This document shows positions 8,603 to 16,934 of a DNA stretch of 64,000 nucleotides, piece after piece (within the stretch, counting starts at the first letter, position 1; the number at the start of each line of letters is the position of its first letter). Position numbers and translations under genes: made by a program. Source of the stretch: Amycolatopsis alba DSM 44262 (GTDB taxonomy: Bacteria; Actinomycetota; Actinomycetes; Mycobacteriales; Pseudonocardiaceae); NCBI RefSeq assembly GCF_000384215.1, contig NZ_KB913032.1:4605665-4669664 (forward strand), given 5' to 3'. The notes under the pieces are model-generated. The model did not search any database. It saw only the letters and a list, made by a program, of their open reading frames with translations, and was not told the DNA's origin.

Positions 8603-9217
8603 ATGGGAGACGTTCTGTTCAGCGCGGGCGCCGGGTTCGGCGCCACCATGGCCCTCATCGTCGCGATCGGCGCGCAGAACGCGTTCGTGCTGCGCCAGGG
8701 CATCCGCCGCGAAGCCGTGCTCGTGGTGGTGCTGATCTGCATCTTCTCGGACGCCATCCTGGTCAGCCTCGGCGTCGGCGGCGTGGGCGCGCTGGTGGGG
8801 ACATCGCCCGAAGCTCTGACCATCGTCGCCCTGGTCGGCGGCGCTTTTCTGCTTTGCTACGGCGCTCTCGCGGCCCGTCGCGCGTTCAGGCCGGCCGCAC
8901 TGGAAACCGATGGCCCGGAGACCGGCGGATCGCTGCGCCGCATCGTGCTGACCACGCTGGCGATCACCTGGCTGAACCCGCATGTCTACCTCGACACCCT
9001 GCTCCTGCTCGGCGCCATCGCGGCGGGACACGGCGGCGGCCGGTGGGCGTTCGGCGCCGGCGCGGTGACGGCCAGCGTGCTCTGGTTCCTCGCGCTCGGC
9101 TTCGGCGCGAGGCTGCTCAGTGGGTTCTTCCGCAAACCGTCGTCGTGGCGGGTGCTGGACGGCCTGGTCGCCGCCACGATGATCGCCCTCGGGGTGACAC
9201 TGGTGGCCAGCGCCTGA
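8603..9217 (+). CDS. lysE: LysE-family basic amino acid exporter
   Basis: A 204-residue protein with five to six membrane helices. The family signatures are GAQNAFVLRQGI (23-34) and LNPHVYLDTLLLLG (124-137); the latter NPxxYLDT is highly conserved in LysE. It exports excess L-lysine/L-arginine across the cytoplasmic membrane. The ATG at 8603 lies close to the lysG divergent promoter and no strong ribosome binding site is seen, so the message may be short-leadered. Expression is expected to need LysG with bound amino acid. Confidence 0.92.
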   Translation: MGDVLFSAGAGFGATMALIVAIGAQNAFVLRQGIRREAVLVVVLICIFSDAILVSLGVGGVGALVGTSPEALTIVALVGGAFLLCYGALAARRAFRPAALETDGPETGGSLRRIVLTTLAITWLNPHVYLDTLLLLGAIAAGHGGGRWAFGAGAVTASVLWFLALGFGARLLSGFFRKPSSWRVLDGLVAATMIALGVTLVASA

Positions 9218-9222
9218 GCGGC

Positions 9223-9291
9223 TTGTGACCCATCACAAAACCCCAGGCGCAAGTCTGGTTCTTCTCCTGGTTCCGGCCGTGGGTTTGTGAC
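9223..9291. promoter_or_regulatory. Nested inverted repeats between lysE and lipase
   Basis: TTGTGA-CCCA-TCACAA (9223-9238) is a perfect dyad directly after lysE. TCACAAAACCC (9233-9243) also pairs almost fully with GGGTTTGTGA (9282-9291), making a larger imperfect inverted repeat. It could end lysE transcription or act as an operator for the lipase. The 4-bp spacer does not match the 6-bp spacer of Crp sites. Confidence 0.35.
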
Positions 9292-9336
9292 GCATGATGA
9301 ATCGCATCCCATACTGGCGAGTAACCGGAGGCACGG

Positions 9337-10224
9337 ATGCGGGCTCGGGTCACCAACGGCGGTGCCACGAAGACCAGGAAGATCCTCACCACGCTTGTCG
9401 CGGCCTTGACGTTCACGATCGCCGCCCCGGCGGTGGCGAGCGCGGCGCCGTCGAGCGGCTGGAACGACTGGTCGTGCAAACCGGGCGCGAACCACCCCGA
9501 GCCCGTCGTGCTGGTGCACGGCCTCGGCGGCAACGCGACGACCAACTGGTTCTATCACGCGCCGAAACTCAAAGACGCCGGTTACTGCGTCTACTCGCTG
9601 ACCTACGGCGGCACCGTCCTGGGTGGACAGTTGTTCGGCGGGATGGCCTCGATGCGGAAGAGCGCCGTCGAACTCGGCTCGTTCGTGGACCGCGTGCGGT
9701 CGAGCACCGGCGCGGACAAGGTCGACATCGTCGGGCACTCCGAGGGCACGACGATGCCCGCGTACTACCTCAAATTCGAGGGCGGCGCGGAGAAGGTGAA
9801 GCACTTCGTCGGGTTCGGCTCGAACTTCAAGGGCACGTCGCTCAACGGCCTTTCCGGGCTGGCCAAAGCCGCGCTTTCGCTGCCCGGCATCGACCTGCTC
9901 GCCGACGGCGTCTGCGGGGCGTGCCGCGAATACCTCCCGCCGTCGGCCTTCCTCGACGACCTCGCCCGCGGCGGGGTGAGCGTGCCGGGGCCGACCTACA
10001 CGAGCATCGTCAGCCGCCACGATCGAGTGGTCACGCCGTACACCAGCGGTGTGCTGAACGAGCCGGGCACGACCGACATCACGCTTCAGGACAAATGTGG
10101 CGTGGACGTCTCCGGGCACTTGAGCCAGGCGATCGACCCGAACGTGACGAGCCTGATCCTCAAGGCGCTCGACCCGGCAGGCGCGCCCGCGCCGAAGTGC
10201 GTGCCGTTCTTCGCGCCGCTGTAG
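9337..10224 (+). CDS. Secreted lipase/esterase, alpha/beta hydrolase
   Basis: A 295-residue exported hydrolase. A signal peptide (residues 1-37: basic start, hydrophobic LTTLVAALTFTIAAPAVA, cleavage near SAAPSS) precedes the fold. The oxyanion segment VVLVHGLGGN (57-66) and the nucleophile elbow GHSEG (133-137, Ser135) are present; Glu replaces the Gln common in lipase class 2 (GHSQG). The likely catalytic Asp and His are in SRHDRVVTP (~229) and DVSGHLS near the C-terminus. Several Cys pairs suit an extracellular enzyme. The family hydrolyses short- to long-chain esters. It stands alone and its end faces the DUF2203-methyltransferase gene. Confidence 0.87.
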   Translation: MRARVTNGGATKTRKILTTLVAALTFTIAAPAVASAAPSSGWNDWSCKPGANHPEPVVLVHGLGGNATTNWFYHAPKLKDAGYCVYSLTYGGTVLGGQLFGGMASMRKSAVELGSFVDRVRSSTGADKVDIVGHSEGTTMPAYYLKFEGGAEKVKHFVGFGSNFKGTSLNGLSGLAKAALSLPGIDLLADGVCGACREYLPPSAFLDDLARGGVSVPGPTYTSIVSRHDRVVTPYTSGVLNEPGTTDITLQDKCGVDVSGHLSQAIDPNVTSLILKALDPAGAPAPKCVPFFAPL

Positions 10225-10227
10225 GCC

Positions 10228-11220
10228 TCAGGGTTTGGTCGCGTGCACCACGAACACCGACCGGACCCTGTCCTCGGACTCGACGTCGAGGCGCTTCACG
10301 GTCACCTCGGTGAAGCCTGCTTCAGCGGCCAGTTCCGCCGCGTCGTCCTCGGTTTCCGGCAGTTTCAGGTCGGCGGGGACGATCGCGGCGAACGCCTCCG
10401 ACGGCCGGAACGCCGACGCCAGCGGCAGGCTGAAACCGACCCTGCCGCCAGGGCGCAGCGCCCGCAGCCAGTCGCGAAGCGCGGCCGCGCCGAGGAAGTG
10501 CAGCGAGGACGCGCAGAGCACGGCGTCGGCGCCGTCGTCCTCCACCGGCGACGGAACAGCCGAAGCGACCTGCCAGGTGATGACCTTGCCGGGATCGCGT
10601 GTCGCCGCTTTCATCTCGGCCTGGGCGATCATGCCCGGCGAGATGTCGATCGCGAGCACTTCGCCCGGTTCCAGGCGCAGCGCGGCGAACGCGGCCACAC
10701 CGGTGCCGGTCGCGACGTCGAGAACGCGTTCGGGAGCCGTGCGGCCGAGGCCGTCGACGAGCGCTTCGGCGACGAGGCCGTGAAAGGTGTCTTCGTCGTA
10801 GTGCGCGGCCATGCCGTCGAACAGTCCGGCCGCGATCTCCTCGGTCACGACGACCCTGTCCGGCAGGCGTCGGCGTCCGGCGAAACCCAGGTCGACGCGG
10901 TGATACCAGCAGAGCTCGGGGTCGCCTTCGAGCCAGCACAGCAGGACGTCGACGCCGTCGAGTTCGGCGGGGAAGTCGACCAGGAGCGGGGCGAACCCCT
11001 TCAGTTCCGCGCCCGTCCGCTGGACAGTGGTCATCAGATCGTCCAGCCGGGCCTGCGCGGCCTTCCACTCCGGCATTCCGCCGAGCGTGGTCTCCCAGCC
11101 GCCAGGGCGCAAGGACGCGGCGAGTTCGGCGGCGTCGGCGCGGAGGCGGACGAGTTCGTCGAGCACGGGGCGTAGCCGGGCGAGTTCGGCGCGGGCTTCA
11201 GGAACGGTGAACAATCCCAT
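10228..11220 (-). CDS. DUF2203 domain fused to class I SAM-dependent methyltransferase
   Basis: A 330-residue two-domain protein. Residues 1-~120 (FTVPEARAELARLRPVLDEL through GFAPLLVDFPAELDGVDVLL to YHRVDLGFAGRRRLP) match DUF2203, which usually occurs as a stand-alone ~120-residue protein. Residues ~125-330 are a methyltransferase: ERVLDVATGTGVAAFAA (164-180) binds SAM, VLAIDIS follows strand 2, and ADAVLCASSLHFLG and LRPGGRVGFSLPL are later motifs. The fusion suggests that the helical DUF2203 part positions or recognises the methyl acceptor. The acceptor is unknown. It follows the membrane gene at 11242 by 21 bp on the same strand and may share its transcript. Confidence 0.75.
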   Translation of the reverse strand: MGLFTVPEARAELARLRPVLDELVRLRADAAELAASLRPGGWETTLGGMPEWKAAQARLDDLMTTVQRTGAELKGFAPLLVDFPAELDGVDVLLCWLEGDPELCWYHRVDLGFAGRRRLPDRVVVTEEIAAGLFDGMAAHYDEDTFHGLVAEALVDGLGRTAPERVLDVATGTGVAAFAALRLEPGEVLAIDISPGMIAQAEMKAATRDPGKVITWQVASAVPSPVEDDGADAVLCASSLHFLGAAALRDWLRALRPGGRVGFSLPLASAFRPSEAFAAIVPADLKLPETEDDAAELAAEAGFTEVTVKRLDVESEDRVRSVFVVHATKP

Positions 11221-11241
11221 GCGCCGATGGTCCCAGCCCGC

Positions 11242-11826
11242 TCAGCGGCGCCGCCGGGCGAGTCTCGACGCGAGGCCCGCGCCGATCAGGAGGAAGCCCG
11301 TCCCGAGCAGGCCGCCGATGAACAGCCAGCTCGTGACGCCGTAGGTGACGTCGTTCTGCGGCAGGTACTTCATGAGCCGGAAGCCCCATTCGGGGACCGC
11401 GACGGTGGCCACGCCGGGTGCGACGCCCCAGACGAGCCCGCCGAGGATCGGGCCGGTCGCCGACAGCGCGCCGAGCAGCCCGACCGACAGCAGCAGGATC
11501 CCGCCGCCCACGAGCAGGCCGATGCTGAGGACGTCACGCTGGGTGCTGAGCGTCGCCTGGACGAGCATCTGCTGCCGCAGACCGCCCCAAGCCAGCAGGC
11601 CGAGAGCGACCGGCGTCAGGATCAGGCCGCCCGCGCCACTGAGGACGCGACGGACGCCTCGGCCCGCGCGGGGGTCTTCGGAACCTACGTCGTCCTCGAA
11701 GGGCTCGTACGGTTCATACGACTCGACGTCCTCGTACGGCCTTCGCGGATCCTTGGGCTGCTCGTACTCGCCGTACTCCTGGTAGTCCTCGTCGTCGTAC
11801 TCCGCGACGTACCGGTGCGATGACAT
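11242..11826 (-). CDS. Tetraspan-like membrane protein with acidic Tyr-rich N-terminus
   Basis: A 194-residue protein of unknown function. Residues 1-~55 are a hydrophilic Glu/Asp/Tyr-rich tail (YVAEYDDEDYQEYGEYEQP). About four hydrophobic segments follow (e.g. GGLILTPVALGLLAWGG, IGLLVGGGILLLSVGLLGAL), and it ends in RLARRRR. Shared phrases with the next gene upstream (LTPVALGL, PxLGGLxWGVxPG, GTGFLLIGAGL) show that the two are paralogues from tandem duplication. It lies between that paralogue and the DUF2203 gene on the same strand. Confidence 0.7.
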   Translation of the reverse strand: MSSHRYVAEYDDEDYQEYGEYEQPKDPRRPYEDVESYEPYEPFEDDVGSEDPRAGRGVRRVLSGAGGLILTPVALGLLAWGGLRQQMLVQATLSTQRDVLSIGLLVGGGILLLSVGLLGALSATGPILGGLVWGVAPGVATVAVPEWGFRLMKYLPQNDVTYGVTSWLFIGGLLGTGFLLIGAGLASRLARRRR

Positions 11827-11891
11827 GGGCGGGCCACCTCCCTGAACCGGACTACGGACGCGAAGCCCTTTCGGTTCACTTCGATCTCCGC

Positions 11892-11920
11892 AGATCGCGT
11901 TTAGCCCGCTAAACGCGATT
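11892..11920. repeat. Variant of dispersed repeat forming a perfect 10-bp-arm palindrome and a stop codon
   Basis: CGCGTTTAGC and GCTAAACGCG with a CC spacer form a perfect inverted repeat at 11897-11918. It resembles the dispersed ATCGCGATTAGCCCGCGAAAG element, but its right half is the exact complement of the left. The last codons (Asn-Arg-Val) and the TAG stop of the gene at 11909-12418 lie inside it. Confidence 0.7.
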
Positions 11921-12418
11921 TGAGCCGCGCCGGGTCAGGGTCCCGACCAAGCCCGCCCCGACGAGCAGGAAACCGCTCCCGAACAGGGCGCCCATCACCA
12001 GCCAGGTCACCAGGCCGACGCCGAGTTCGCGGCCGCCGACGTCGTACAGGGTGCTCATGACGCTTGTCCCGCCCAGCAGCGTGGTCAGTCCCGGTATCAC
12101 TCCCCAGAGCAGGCCGCCGAGCACCGGCCCGAGTCCGGACAGCACGCCGAGCAGCGCGACGCCGAGCAGGAGAAGGCCGCCGACGATCAGCAGGGTCAAG
12201 CCCAGCGGGTCTTCGCCGACGGTGTAGGCCTGCGCGTACGTCCGCTGCAGCCGCGAGCCGCCGTAGATCACCAGCCCGAGCGCGACCGGCGTGAGGAGGA
12301 CCCCGCCGAGCGCGCTGATCACACGAGGCACGGCGCGACCGCTTTGCCTAGGCTGGAGGTAAGGCTCCGGCGCCGACGGCTGCTCGTGCGGCGGCACGGC
12401 GTAGGGGTTGGTGGACAT
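11909..12418 (-). CDS. Tetraspan-like membrane protein, paralogue of downstream gene
   Basis: A 169-residue protein starting at ATG 12418 (MSTNPYAVPPHEQPSAPEPY), after an AAAGGGCGG ribosome binding site; the frame is open further upstream, but that part has no protein-like features. A ~30-residue Pro/Gln-rich cytosolic N-terminus is followed by about four membrane segments (ALGGVLLTPVALGLVIYGGS, LTLLIVGGLLLLGVALLGVL, GPVLGGLLWGVIPG, LFGSGFLLVGAGLVG). It is a tandem paralogue of 11242-11826. Function unknown. Its C-terminus (SNRV) and stop are encoded by the palindromic repeat at 11897. Confidence 0.7.
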   Translation of the reverse strand: MSTNPYAVPPHEQPSAPEPYLQPRQSGRAVPRVISALGGVLLTPVALGLVIYGGSRLQRTYAQAYTVGEDPLGLTLLIVGGLLLLGVALLGVLSGLGPVLGGLLWGVIPGLTTLLGGTSVMSTLYDVGGRELGVGLVTWLVMGALFGSGFLLVGAGLVGTLTRRGSNRV

Positions 12419-12647
12419 GGGGACCGCCCTTTCTGAGGAGTGCGGTTCGATGATGACGCGGTCCCCGTGGGTTCCGTGACGGCCGGATGGCCGTCGTCCG
12501 ACCGGGTGACGTCGGCCACATCGGCCTCGTGGAGACTTGATACCCACCACTACTGGAACCATCCAGGACCGTAAAGCAGTACGCTTGTACCGCTACCGGA
12601 GAGACTGAAGAAGAACGCGAAGATCCGCGGAAGGAGCACCGCTGCTC

Positions 12648-13871
12648 ATGGCCAAGATCAAGGTCCAGGGCACCGTCGTCGAGCTCGACGGCGATGAGAT
12701 GACCCGCATCATTTGGCAGTTCATCAAGGACAGGCTGATCCACCCGTACCTGGACGTGGACCTGGAGTACTACGACCTGGGCATCGAGGAGCGGGATCGC
12801 ACCGACGACCAGATCACCATCGACTCCGCCAACGCGATCAAGAAGCACGGCGTCGGCGTCAAGTGCGCCACGATCACGCCGGACGAGGCGCGCGTCGAAG
12901 AGTTCGGCCTGAAGAAGATGTGGCTCTCGCCCAACGGCACGATCCGCAACATCCTCGGCGGCGTGATCTTCCGCGAGCCGATCGTCATCCAGAACATCCC
13001 GCGCCTGGTGCCCGGCTGGACCAAGCCGATCATCATCGGCCGTCACGCGCACGGTGACCAGTACAAGGCGACCAACTTCAAGGTCCCCGGCCCCGGCACG
13101 CTGACCATCAGCTACACCCCGGACGACGGCTCCGAGCCGATGCAGTTCGACGTCGCGAAGTTCCCCGAGGGCGGCGGCGTCGCCATGGGCATGTACAACT
13201 ACCGCAAGTCCATCGAGGACTTCGCGCGCGCCTCGCTGCAGTACGGCCTCGACCGCGAGTACCCGGTCTACATGTCGACCAAGAACACCATCCTCAAGGC
13301 CTACGACGGCATGTTCAAGGACGTGTTCGAGGAGATCTACCAGGCCGAGTTCAAGGCCGACTTCGACGCCAAGGGCATCTCCTACGAGCACCGCCTGATC
13401 GACGACATGGTCGCCGCGGCGATGAAGTGGGAGGGCGGCTACGTCTGGGCCTGCAAGAACTACGACGGTGACGTGCAGTCCGACACGGTCGCGCAGGGCT
13501 TCGGCTCGCTGGGCCTGATGACGTCGGTGCTGCGCACCCCGGACGGCAAGACCGTCGAGGCCGAGGCCGCGCACGGCACGGTCACCCGGCACTACCGCCA
13601 GCACCAGCAGGGCAAGCCGACCTCGACCAACCCGATCGCGTCCATCTTCGCGTGGACCCGTGGCCTCGAGCACCGCGGCAAGCTGGACTCGAACCCGGAG
13701 CTGATCGGGTTCGCGAACAAGCTGGAGCAGGTCGTCATCGAGACCGTCGAGAGCGGCAAGATGACCAAGGACCTCGCGCTGCTGATCAGCAAGGAGCAGG
13801 CGTTCCAGACCACCGAGGAGTTCCTCGCGACGCTGGACGAGAACCTGGCCAAGAAGATCGCCCAGGGCTGA
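12648..13871 (+). CDS. icd: NADP-dependent isocitrate dehydrogenase
   Basis: A 407-residue enzyme of the homodimeric, eukaryote-like NADP-IDH type, distinct from the ~740-residue monomeric IDH of many actinobacteria. It oxidises isocitrate to 2-oxoglutarate in the TCA cycle, making NADPH (EC 1.1.1.42). Evidence: the start [20 protein letters not shown], the substrate loop [13 protein letters not shown] (93-105), [14 protein letters not shown] (131-144), and the late [17 protein letters not shown] cofactor region. AAGGAG sits ~10 bases before the ATG. A strong hairpin terminator follows. It is preceded by a 229-bp promoter region divergent from the membrane gene at 12418. Confidence 0.96.
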   Translation: MAKIKVQGTVVELDGDEMTRIIWQFIKDRLIHPYLDVDLEYYDLGIEERDRTDDQITIDSANAIKKHGVGVKCATITPDEARVEEFGLKKMWLSPNGTIRNILGGVIFREPIVIQNIPRLVPGWTKPIIIGRHAHGDQYKATNFKVPGPGTLTISYTPDDGSEPMQFDVAKFPEGGGVAMGMYNYRKSIEDFARASLQYGLDREYPVYMSTKNTILKAYDGMFKDVFEEIYQAEFKADFDAKGISYEHRLIDDMVAAAMKWEGGYVWACKNYDGDVQSDTVAQGFGSLGLMTSVLRTPDGKTVEAEAAHGTVTRHYRQHQQGKPTSTNPIASIFAWTRGLEHRGKLDSNPELIGFANKLEQVVIETVESGKMTKDLALLISKEQAFQTTEEFLATLDENLAKKIAQG

Positions 13872-13880
13872 GTCTCGCTT

Positions 13881-13914
13881 GAAGGCCCCCTTCCTCGCGG
13901 AAGGGGGCCTTTTC
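13881..13914 (+). terminator. Intrinsic terminator of icd, member of GAAGGCCCCCTT hairpin family
   Basis: AAGGCCCCCTTCC (13882-13894), the tetraloop TCGC, then the exact complement GGAAGGGGGCCTT (13899-13911) running into TTTT. It is 10 bp after the icd stop. The outer core is the same as in the long hairpins at 28891, 30003, 44735, 44821 and 59691. Confidence 0.9.
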
Positions 13915-14054
13915 GCGTTGTGACCCTGGGTAGTACGGGCACCGTCCGGTTGGCGCCTCCGGGTGGTTGGCAATCCGGGATCTGGGCGACAGCCCCGGCT
14001 TCTGCCACTCTGGTACAGACAGAAAACGATTCCCTTGTTCGAGGAGTGACCATC

Positions 14055-14357
14055 ATGGCCATCTCGAAACCGGTCTTGTTCCTCGGCGCCGGCGCGGCGC
14101 TGATCGTCGTCGTCGCCATCTCGGGACAGGACAAGGCGTCGAGCGCGAGCCCGACCGGTTGCCAGGTCGTGGTGACGGCAGACGTGCTCAACGCGCGCGA
14201 CGTCCCCGGTGGACAGAAGATCGTCGGCAAGTACGTCAAGGACGCGAAGATCGACGCGCAGCCGGTCGTCGAGAACGGCTTCCGCAAGATCGCCGAGGGC
14301 AAATGGGTCTCGGCCCAGTTCGCGCCCCCGGTCGAAGGCGCCAAATGCGGCCCCTGA
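14055..14357 (+). CDS. Small exported protein with SH3-like domain
   Basis: A 100-residue protein with GAGGAG 8 bases before the ATG; the frame is open to 13920 but the earlier part is not protein-like. An N-terminal hydrophobic segment (PVLFLGAGAALIVVVAISG) acts as a signal or membrane anchor. The rest (VVTADVLNARDVPGGQKIVG, then KYVKDAKIDAQPVVENGFRK and KWVSAQFA) follows the bacterial SH3 pattern LNVRxxPG...G, which often binds peptidoglycan. Two Cys (GCQV, AKCG) could form a disulfide. Exported cell-wall-associated location inferred; ligand unknown. Its stop TGA is the first triplet of the 46-bp repeat that follows. Confidence 0.7.
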   Translation: MAISKPVLFLGAGAALIVVVAISGQDKASSASPTGCQVVVTADVLNARDVPGGQKIVGKYVKDAKIDAQPVVENGFRKIAEGKWVSAQFAPPVEGAKCGP

Positions 14358-14446
14358 CCTGCGGGATCGCGATTAGCCCGCGAAAGTCGAGTGGGTGCCT
14401 TGACCTGGGGGATCGCGATTAGCCCGCGAACCTGAAGTGGGCGCCT
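14355..14446. repeat. Two tandem 46-bp units with the dispersed ATTAGCCCGCGAAAG core
   Basis: Unit 1 (14355-14400) starts TGACCTGCGGGATCGCGATT; unit 2 (14401-14446) starts TGACCTGGGGGATCGCGATT. They differ at few positions. Unit 1 begins with the stop codon of the SH3-like gene. Unit 2 contains the TAA stop (14419-14421) and the last ~9 codons of the convergent MBL gene, so both flanking genes end inside the repeat. Confidence 0.85.
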
Positions 14447-15162
14447 TCCTCGGCCGCCAGCACCTCGCCACTGAACTCCTCCCGCGCTTCGGCCACCGAG
14501 ACCTCGAGGTCGGAACCGGGCCAGAAGTGGGTCAGCAGCAGCCGCCGGGCACCTCCGCGCTCGGCCCAGTACCCGGCCTCGCCCGCCGTCGACACCAGCC
14601 GCGGCGTCTCGTCGGGAGACGGGCCCTGCAAGGTGGCGTCGGCGATGAGCAGGTCGGCGTCGCGCGCCAGCTCCGCCAGGACCGGGCTGGGCCCGCTGTC
14701 GCCGGTGTACGCGACGGTGAGTCCGGGCGCGCTCAGCCGGACCCCGTGGTTCGGCACATGGTGCGGCAACGGGAACGTCGTCATCCGGAACGGCCCGACC
14801 TCGCGCGGCGGGCCGAGTTCGTGCACATCGAAAATCGTCGTCGGATGCGGTCGCGGCTCCATCGCTTCGAGCCGCCGCACCGTGCCCGGCGTGCAGTGGA
14901 GCGGGATCCTCGGCTCGTCCGGCAGCCCGTAGGCGCGGGCGCGGCCGAGTGCGCTCACGTCGGCGCAGTGATCGGGATGCTCGTGCGTCACCACCACCGC
15001 GTCGACACGGCCACCGGGGGCGTGTTCGAACAGCCGTGACGCAGCCCCGTAGCCGAGGTCGAGTACGACCTTGAAACCCTCGTGGACCAGGAGGAATCTG
15101 GCGCAGGCCCGCCCCGGTTCCGGCCAGGCGCCGCAGCTGCCCAGCACGGTCAGCTCGCTCAT
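14419..15162 (-). CDS. MBL-fold metallo-hydrolase (RNase Z-like)
   Basis: A 247-residue metallo-beta-lactamase-fold protein. The metal motif is THEHPDHCAD (residues ~59-68, HxHxDH). Further ligands are expected in PLPHHVPNHGV and in TGDSGPSP (Asp), ending with LLLTHFWPGSD (His). It resembles actinobacterial RNase Z/phosphodiesterase-like MBL proteins (MSELTVLGSCGAWPEPGRAC start); the substrate is unknown. It is divergent from the exonuclease gene (56 bp). Its C-terminus HFRFAG and its stop are encoded within a dispersed repeat copy, so the tail may have been altered by the insertion. Confidence 0.82.
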   Translation of the reverse strand: MSELTVLGSCGAWPEPGRACARFLLVHEGFKVVLDLGYGAASRLFEHAPGGRVDAVVVTHEHPDHCADVSALGRARAYGLPDEPRIPLHCTPGTVRRLEAMEPRPHPTTIFDVHELGPPREVGPFRMTTFPLPHHVPNHGVRLSAPGLTVAYTGDSGPSPVLAELARDADLLIADATLQGPSPDETPRLVSTAGEAGYWAERGGARRLLLTHFWPGSDLEVSVAEAREEFSGEVLAAEEGAHFRFAG

Positions 15163-15218
15163 GCGCGCAGTCTCGCAGAGAGAACTCCCTGACGGTTCTG
15201 TCGGACCCTCCGGGTAGC

Positions 15219-16025
15219 GTGCGGAGAGTGCTGACCGTCTCCACTGTGAATGTCAACGGCCTCCGTGCCGCCGCGAAAAAGGGCTTCGTCGAGTGGCTGG
15301 GCTCCACGAAGGCCGATGTCGTCGCCTGCCAGGAGGTCCGGGCCGAGCTCAAGGAGCTGCCGGCCGGTGCCGCCGCGCCCGAGGGCTGGCACGTGGTGCA
15401 CGCGCCGTCCGTGCAGAAGGGACGCAACGGCGTCATGCTCTTCAGTCGGGCCGAGCCGGAAGAGGTCCGCATCGGTTTCGGCGAGCCCGAATTCGAGGAC
15501 AGCGGCCGTTACGCGGAGATCCACCTGCCGAATGTCGTGGTCGCGAGCCTGTACCTGCCCAGCGGCGACGTCGGGACCCCGCGCCAGGACGAGAAGGAGC
15601 GCTTCATGGCGGCGTTCCTGCCGTACCTCGTCGATCTGCGCGCCAAGGCCGAGGCCGGTGGCCGTGAGGTCGTCGTCGTGGGCGACTGGAACATCGCCTA
15701 CGAGAAGACCGACCTGAAGAACTGGCGCGGGAACCAGAAGAGCTCGGGCTTCCTGCCGGAGGAGCGGGAATGGCTCGGCCGCGTGTTCACCGAGGCCGGT
15801 TATGTCGACGTGCAGCGCAAACTCGATCCGGAAGGCCCCGGCCCGTACACCTGGTGGTCGTACCGCGGGAAGGCGTTCGACAACGACTCGGGCTGGCGCA
15901 TCGACTGCCAGATCGCCACTCCCGGTCTGGCCGAGCGGTGCACGTCCGTCGTGGTCGAGCGCGCCGAGTCCTATGACCAGCGCTGGTCCGACCACGCGCC
16001 GGTGACGGCGACGTACTCCGGCTGA
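15219..16025 (+). CDS. xth: Exodeoxyribonuclease III / AP endonuclease
   Basis: A 268-residue enzyme of the exonuclease-endonuclease-phosphatase fold that cuts at abasic sites and trims 3' ends in base excision repair. Motifs: NVNGLRAA (metal Asn), CQEVRAE (metal Glu, ~43-49), GRYAEIHL, VVGDWNIAYE (Asp/Asn), the WRIDCQIAT region, and the terminal SDHAPVTATY (catalytic Asp-His). GTG 15219 is used; GTG 15228 (VLTVSTVNVNG) is an equally good start. The next gene begins 12 bp downstream on the same strand. Confidence 0.93.
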   Translation: MRRVLTVSTVNVNGLRAAAKKGFVEWLGSTKADVVACQEVRAELKELPAGAAAPEGWHVVHAPSVQKGRNGVMLFSRAEPEEVRIGFGEPEFEDSGRYAEIHLPNVVVASLYLPSGDVGTPRQDEKERFMAAFLPYLVDLRAKAEAGGREVVVVGDWNIAYEKTDLKNWRGNQKSSGFLPEEREWLGRVFTEAGYVDVQRKLDPEGPGPYTWWSYRGKAFDNDSGWRIDCQIATPGLAERCTSVVVERAESYDQRWSDHAPVTATYSG

Positions 16026-16037
16026 CCTGAGGCTGCG

Positions 16038-16934
16038 ATGGAGACGAACGAAGCCAGGCGGATCGAGGCGACGAACGCCGAGCGCTACGCGATGTCCGGC
16101 CAGTACGGCTGGGAGTTCAGCCCGGACGCGCCGAACCTGCTGGAGCGGTGGACGGTGCTGCCGTTCAACCAGCGCGGGGACAAGCGGATGGCGTTCGGCG
16201 CGCTGAGCGGCGTGTACAACGGGCTTCGGTTCAGCGTTTTCGACTACCACCGCCGCCCGACGGTCACGAGCGTGCACACGCGGTGGACCAACAAGAAGGT
16301 CAACGAGCTCGACACGATCTCGATCGACACCGTCTGGGTGGTCGCCCTGCCCGCGCCGATGCCGAACTTCCAAATCGTGTCGAGCATCGAAGCCGCCTGG
16401 GACGTCGACAAGTATCCCGAGCCCGCCACCGCGGACCGGAAGTTCAATCGCTGGTACAAGCTGATCGACACTGACCCGAATGTCGCGGTCGGAGTGCTGA
16501 CGCCGCAGGTCGCCGCCACGATGCGGTCGTCGAAGCTGCACACCTGGTCGCTGGTGGGCGCGGAACTGGTCTACGTCGAGAATCCGACGTTCGGCCGGAC
16601 CAAGCCGGACGACGTGCTCTTGACGCTGGGACACCTCGGGCTCCTGGTGTCGCTGCTGCCGTTCCACCTCGGTGGCGGGCAGTCCGCCCCGCCGCCTCCG
16701 CAGCAGCAGCCCCAGCACCCGCAGCAGCCGTACCCACCGCAGAATCCAGGGTATCCGCAGCAGTACCCGCCCCCGCCGCAGTACGGCCAGCAGCCGTATC
16801 CGCCGCAGCATCCGGGATATCCGCCGCCCCAGTACCCGCCACCGCAGTATCCGCAGCCTGGGTATCCGCCGCAGGGTTATCCGCAGCCGGGGCCGTACGG
16901 ACCGCCACCGGGATACCCGCCGCGCGGTTATTGA
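16038..16934 (+). CDS. Protein of unknown function with Pro/Tyr/Gln-rich tail
   Basis: A 298-residue protein. Residues 1-~210 form one globular domain: YGWEFSPDAPNLLERWTVLP, GLRFSVFDYHRRPTVTSVHT, then TWSLVGAELVYVENPTFGR. The pattern recalls actinobacterial proteins of unknown function in which a FDY motif follows a membrane-proximal strand, but here no clear membrane helix is seen apart from a hydrophobic stretch LGHLGLLVSLLPFHL. Residues ~220-298 are repeats of PPQYPP, GYPPQ and YPQPG, a low-complexity disordered tail. Its stop overlaps the end of the convergent cupin gene by 7 bp. Function unknown. Confidence 0.65.
   Translation: METNEARRIEATNAERYAMSGQYGWEFSPDAPNLLERWTVLPFNQRGDKRMAFGALSGVYNGLRFSVFDYHRRPTVTSVHTRWTNKKVNELDTISIDTVWVVALPAPMPNFQIVSSIEAAWDVDKYPEPATADRKFNRWYKLIDTDPNVAVGVLTPQVAATMRSSKLHTWSLVGAELVYVENPTFGRTKPDDVLLTLGHLGLLVSLLPFHLGGGQSAPPPPQQQPQHPQQPYPPQNPGYPQQYPPPPQYGQQPYPPQHPGYPPPQYPPPQYPQPGYPPQGYPQPGPYGPPPGYPPRGY

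Noticed and set aside
9223..9238. TTGTGACCCATCACAA as a Crp/cAMP site
   Set aside because: The half-sites are separated by 4 bp, not the 6 bp that Crp needs.
13592..15472. 626-codon reverse frame spanning icd, the SH3-like gene and the MBL gene
   Set aside because: Runs antisense through icd and crosses two repeat copies and a hairpin; its translation shows the repeat peptides, not a protein family.
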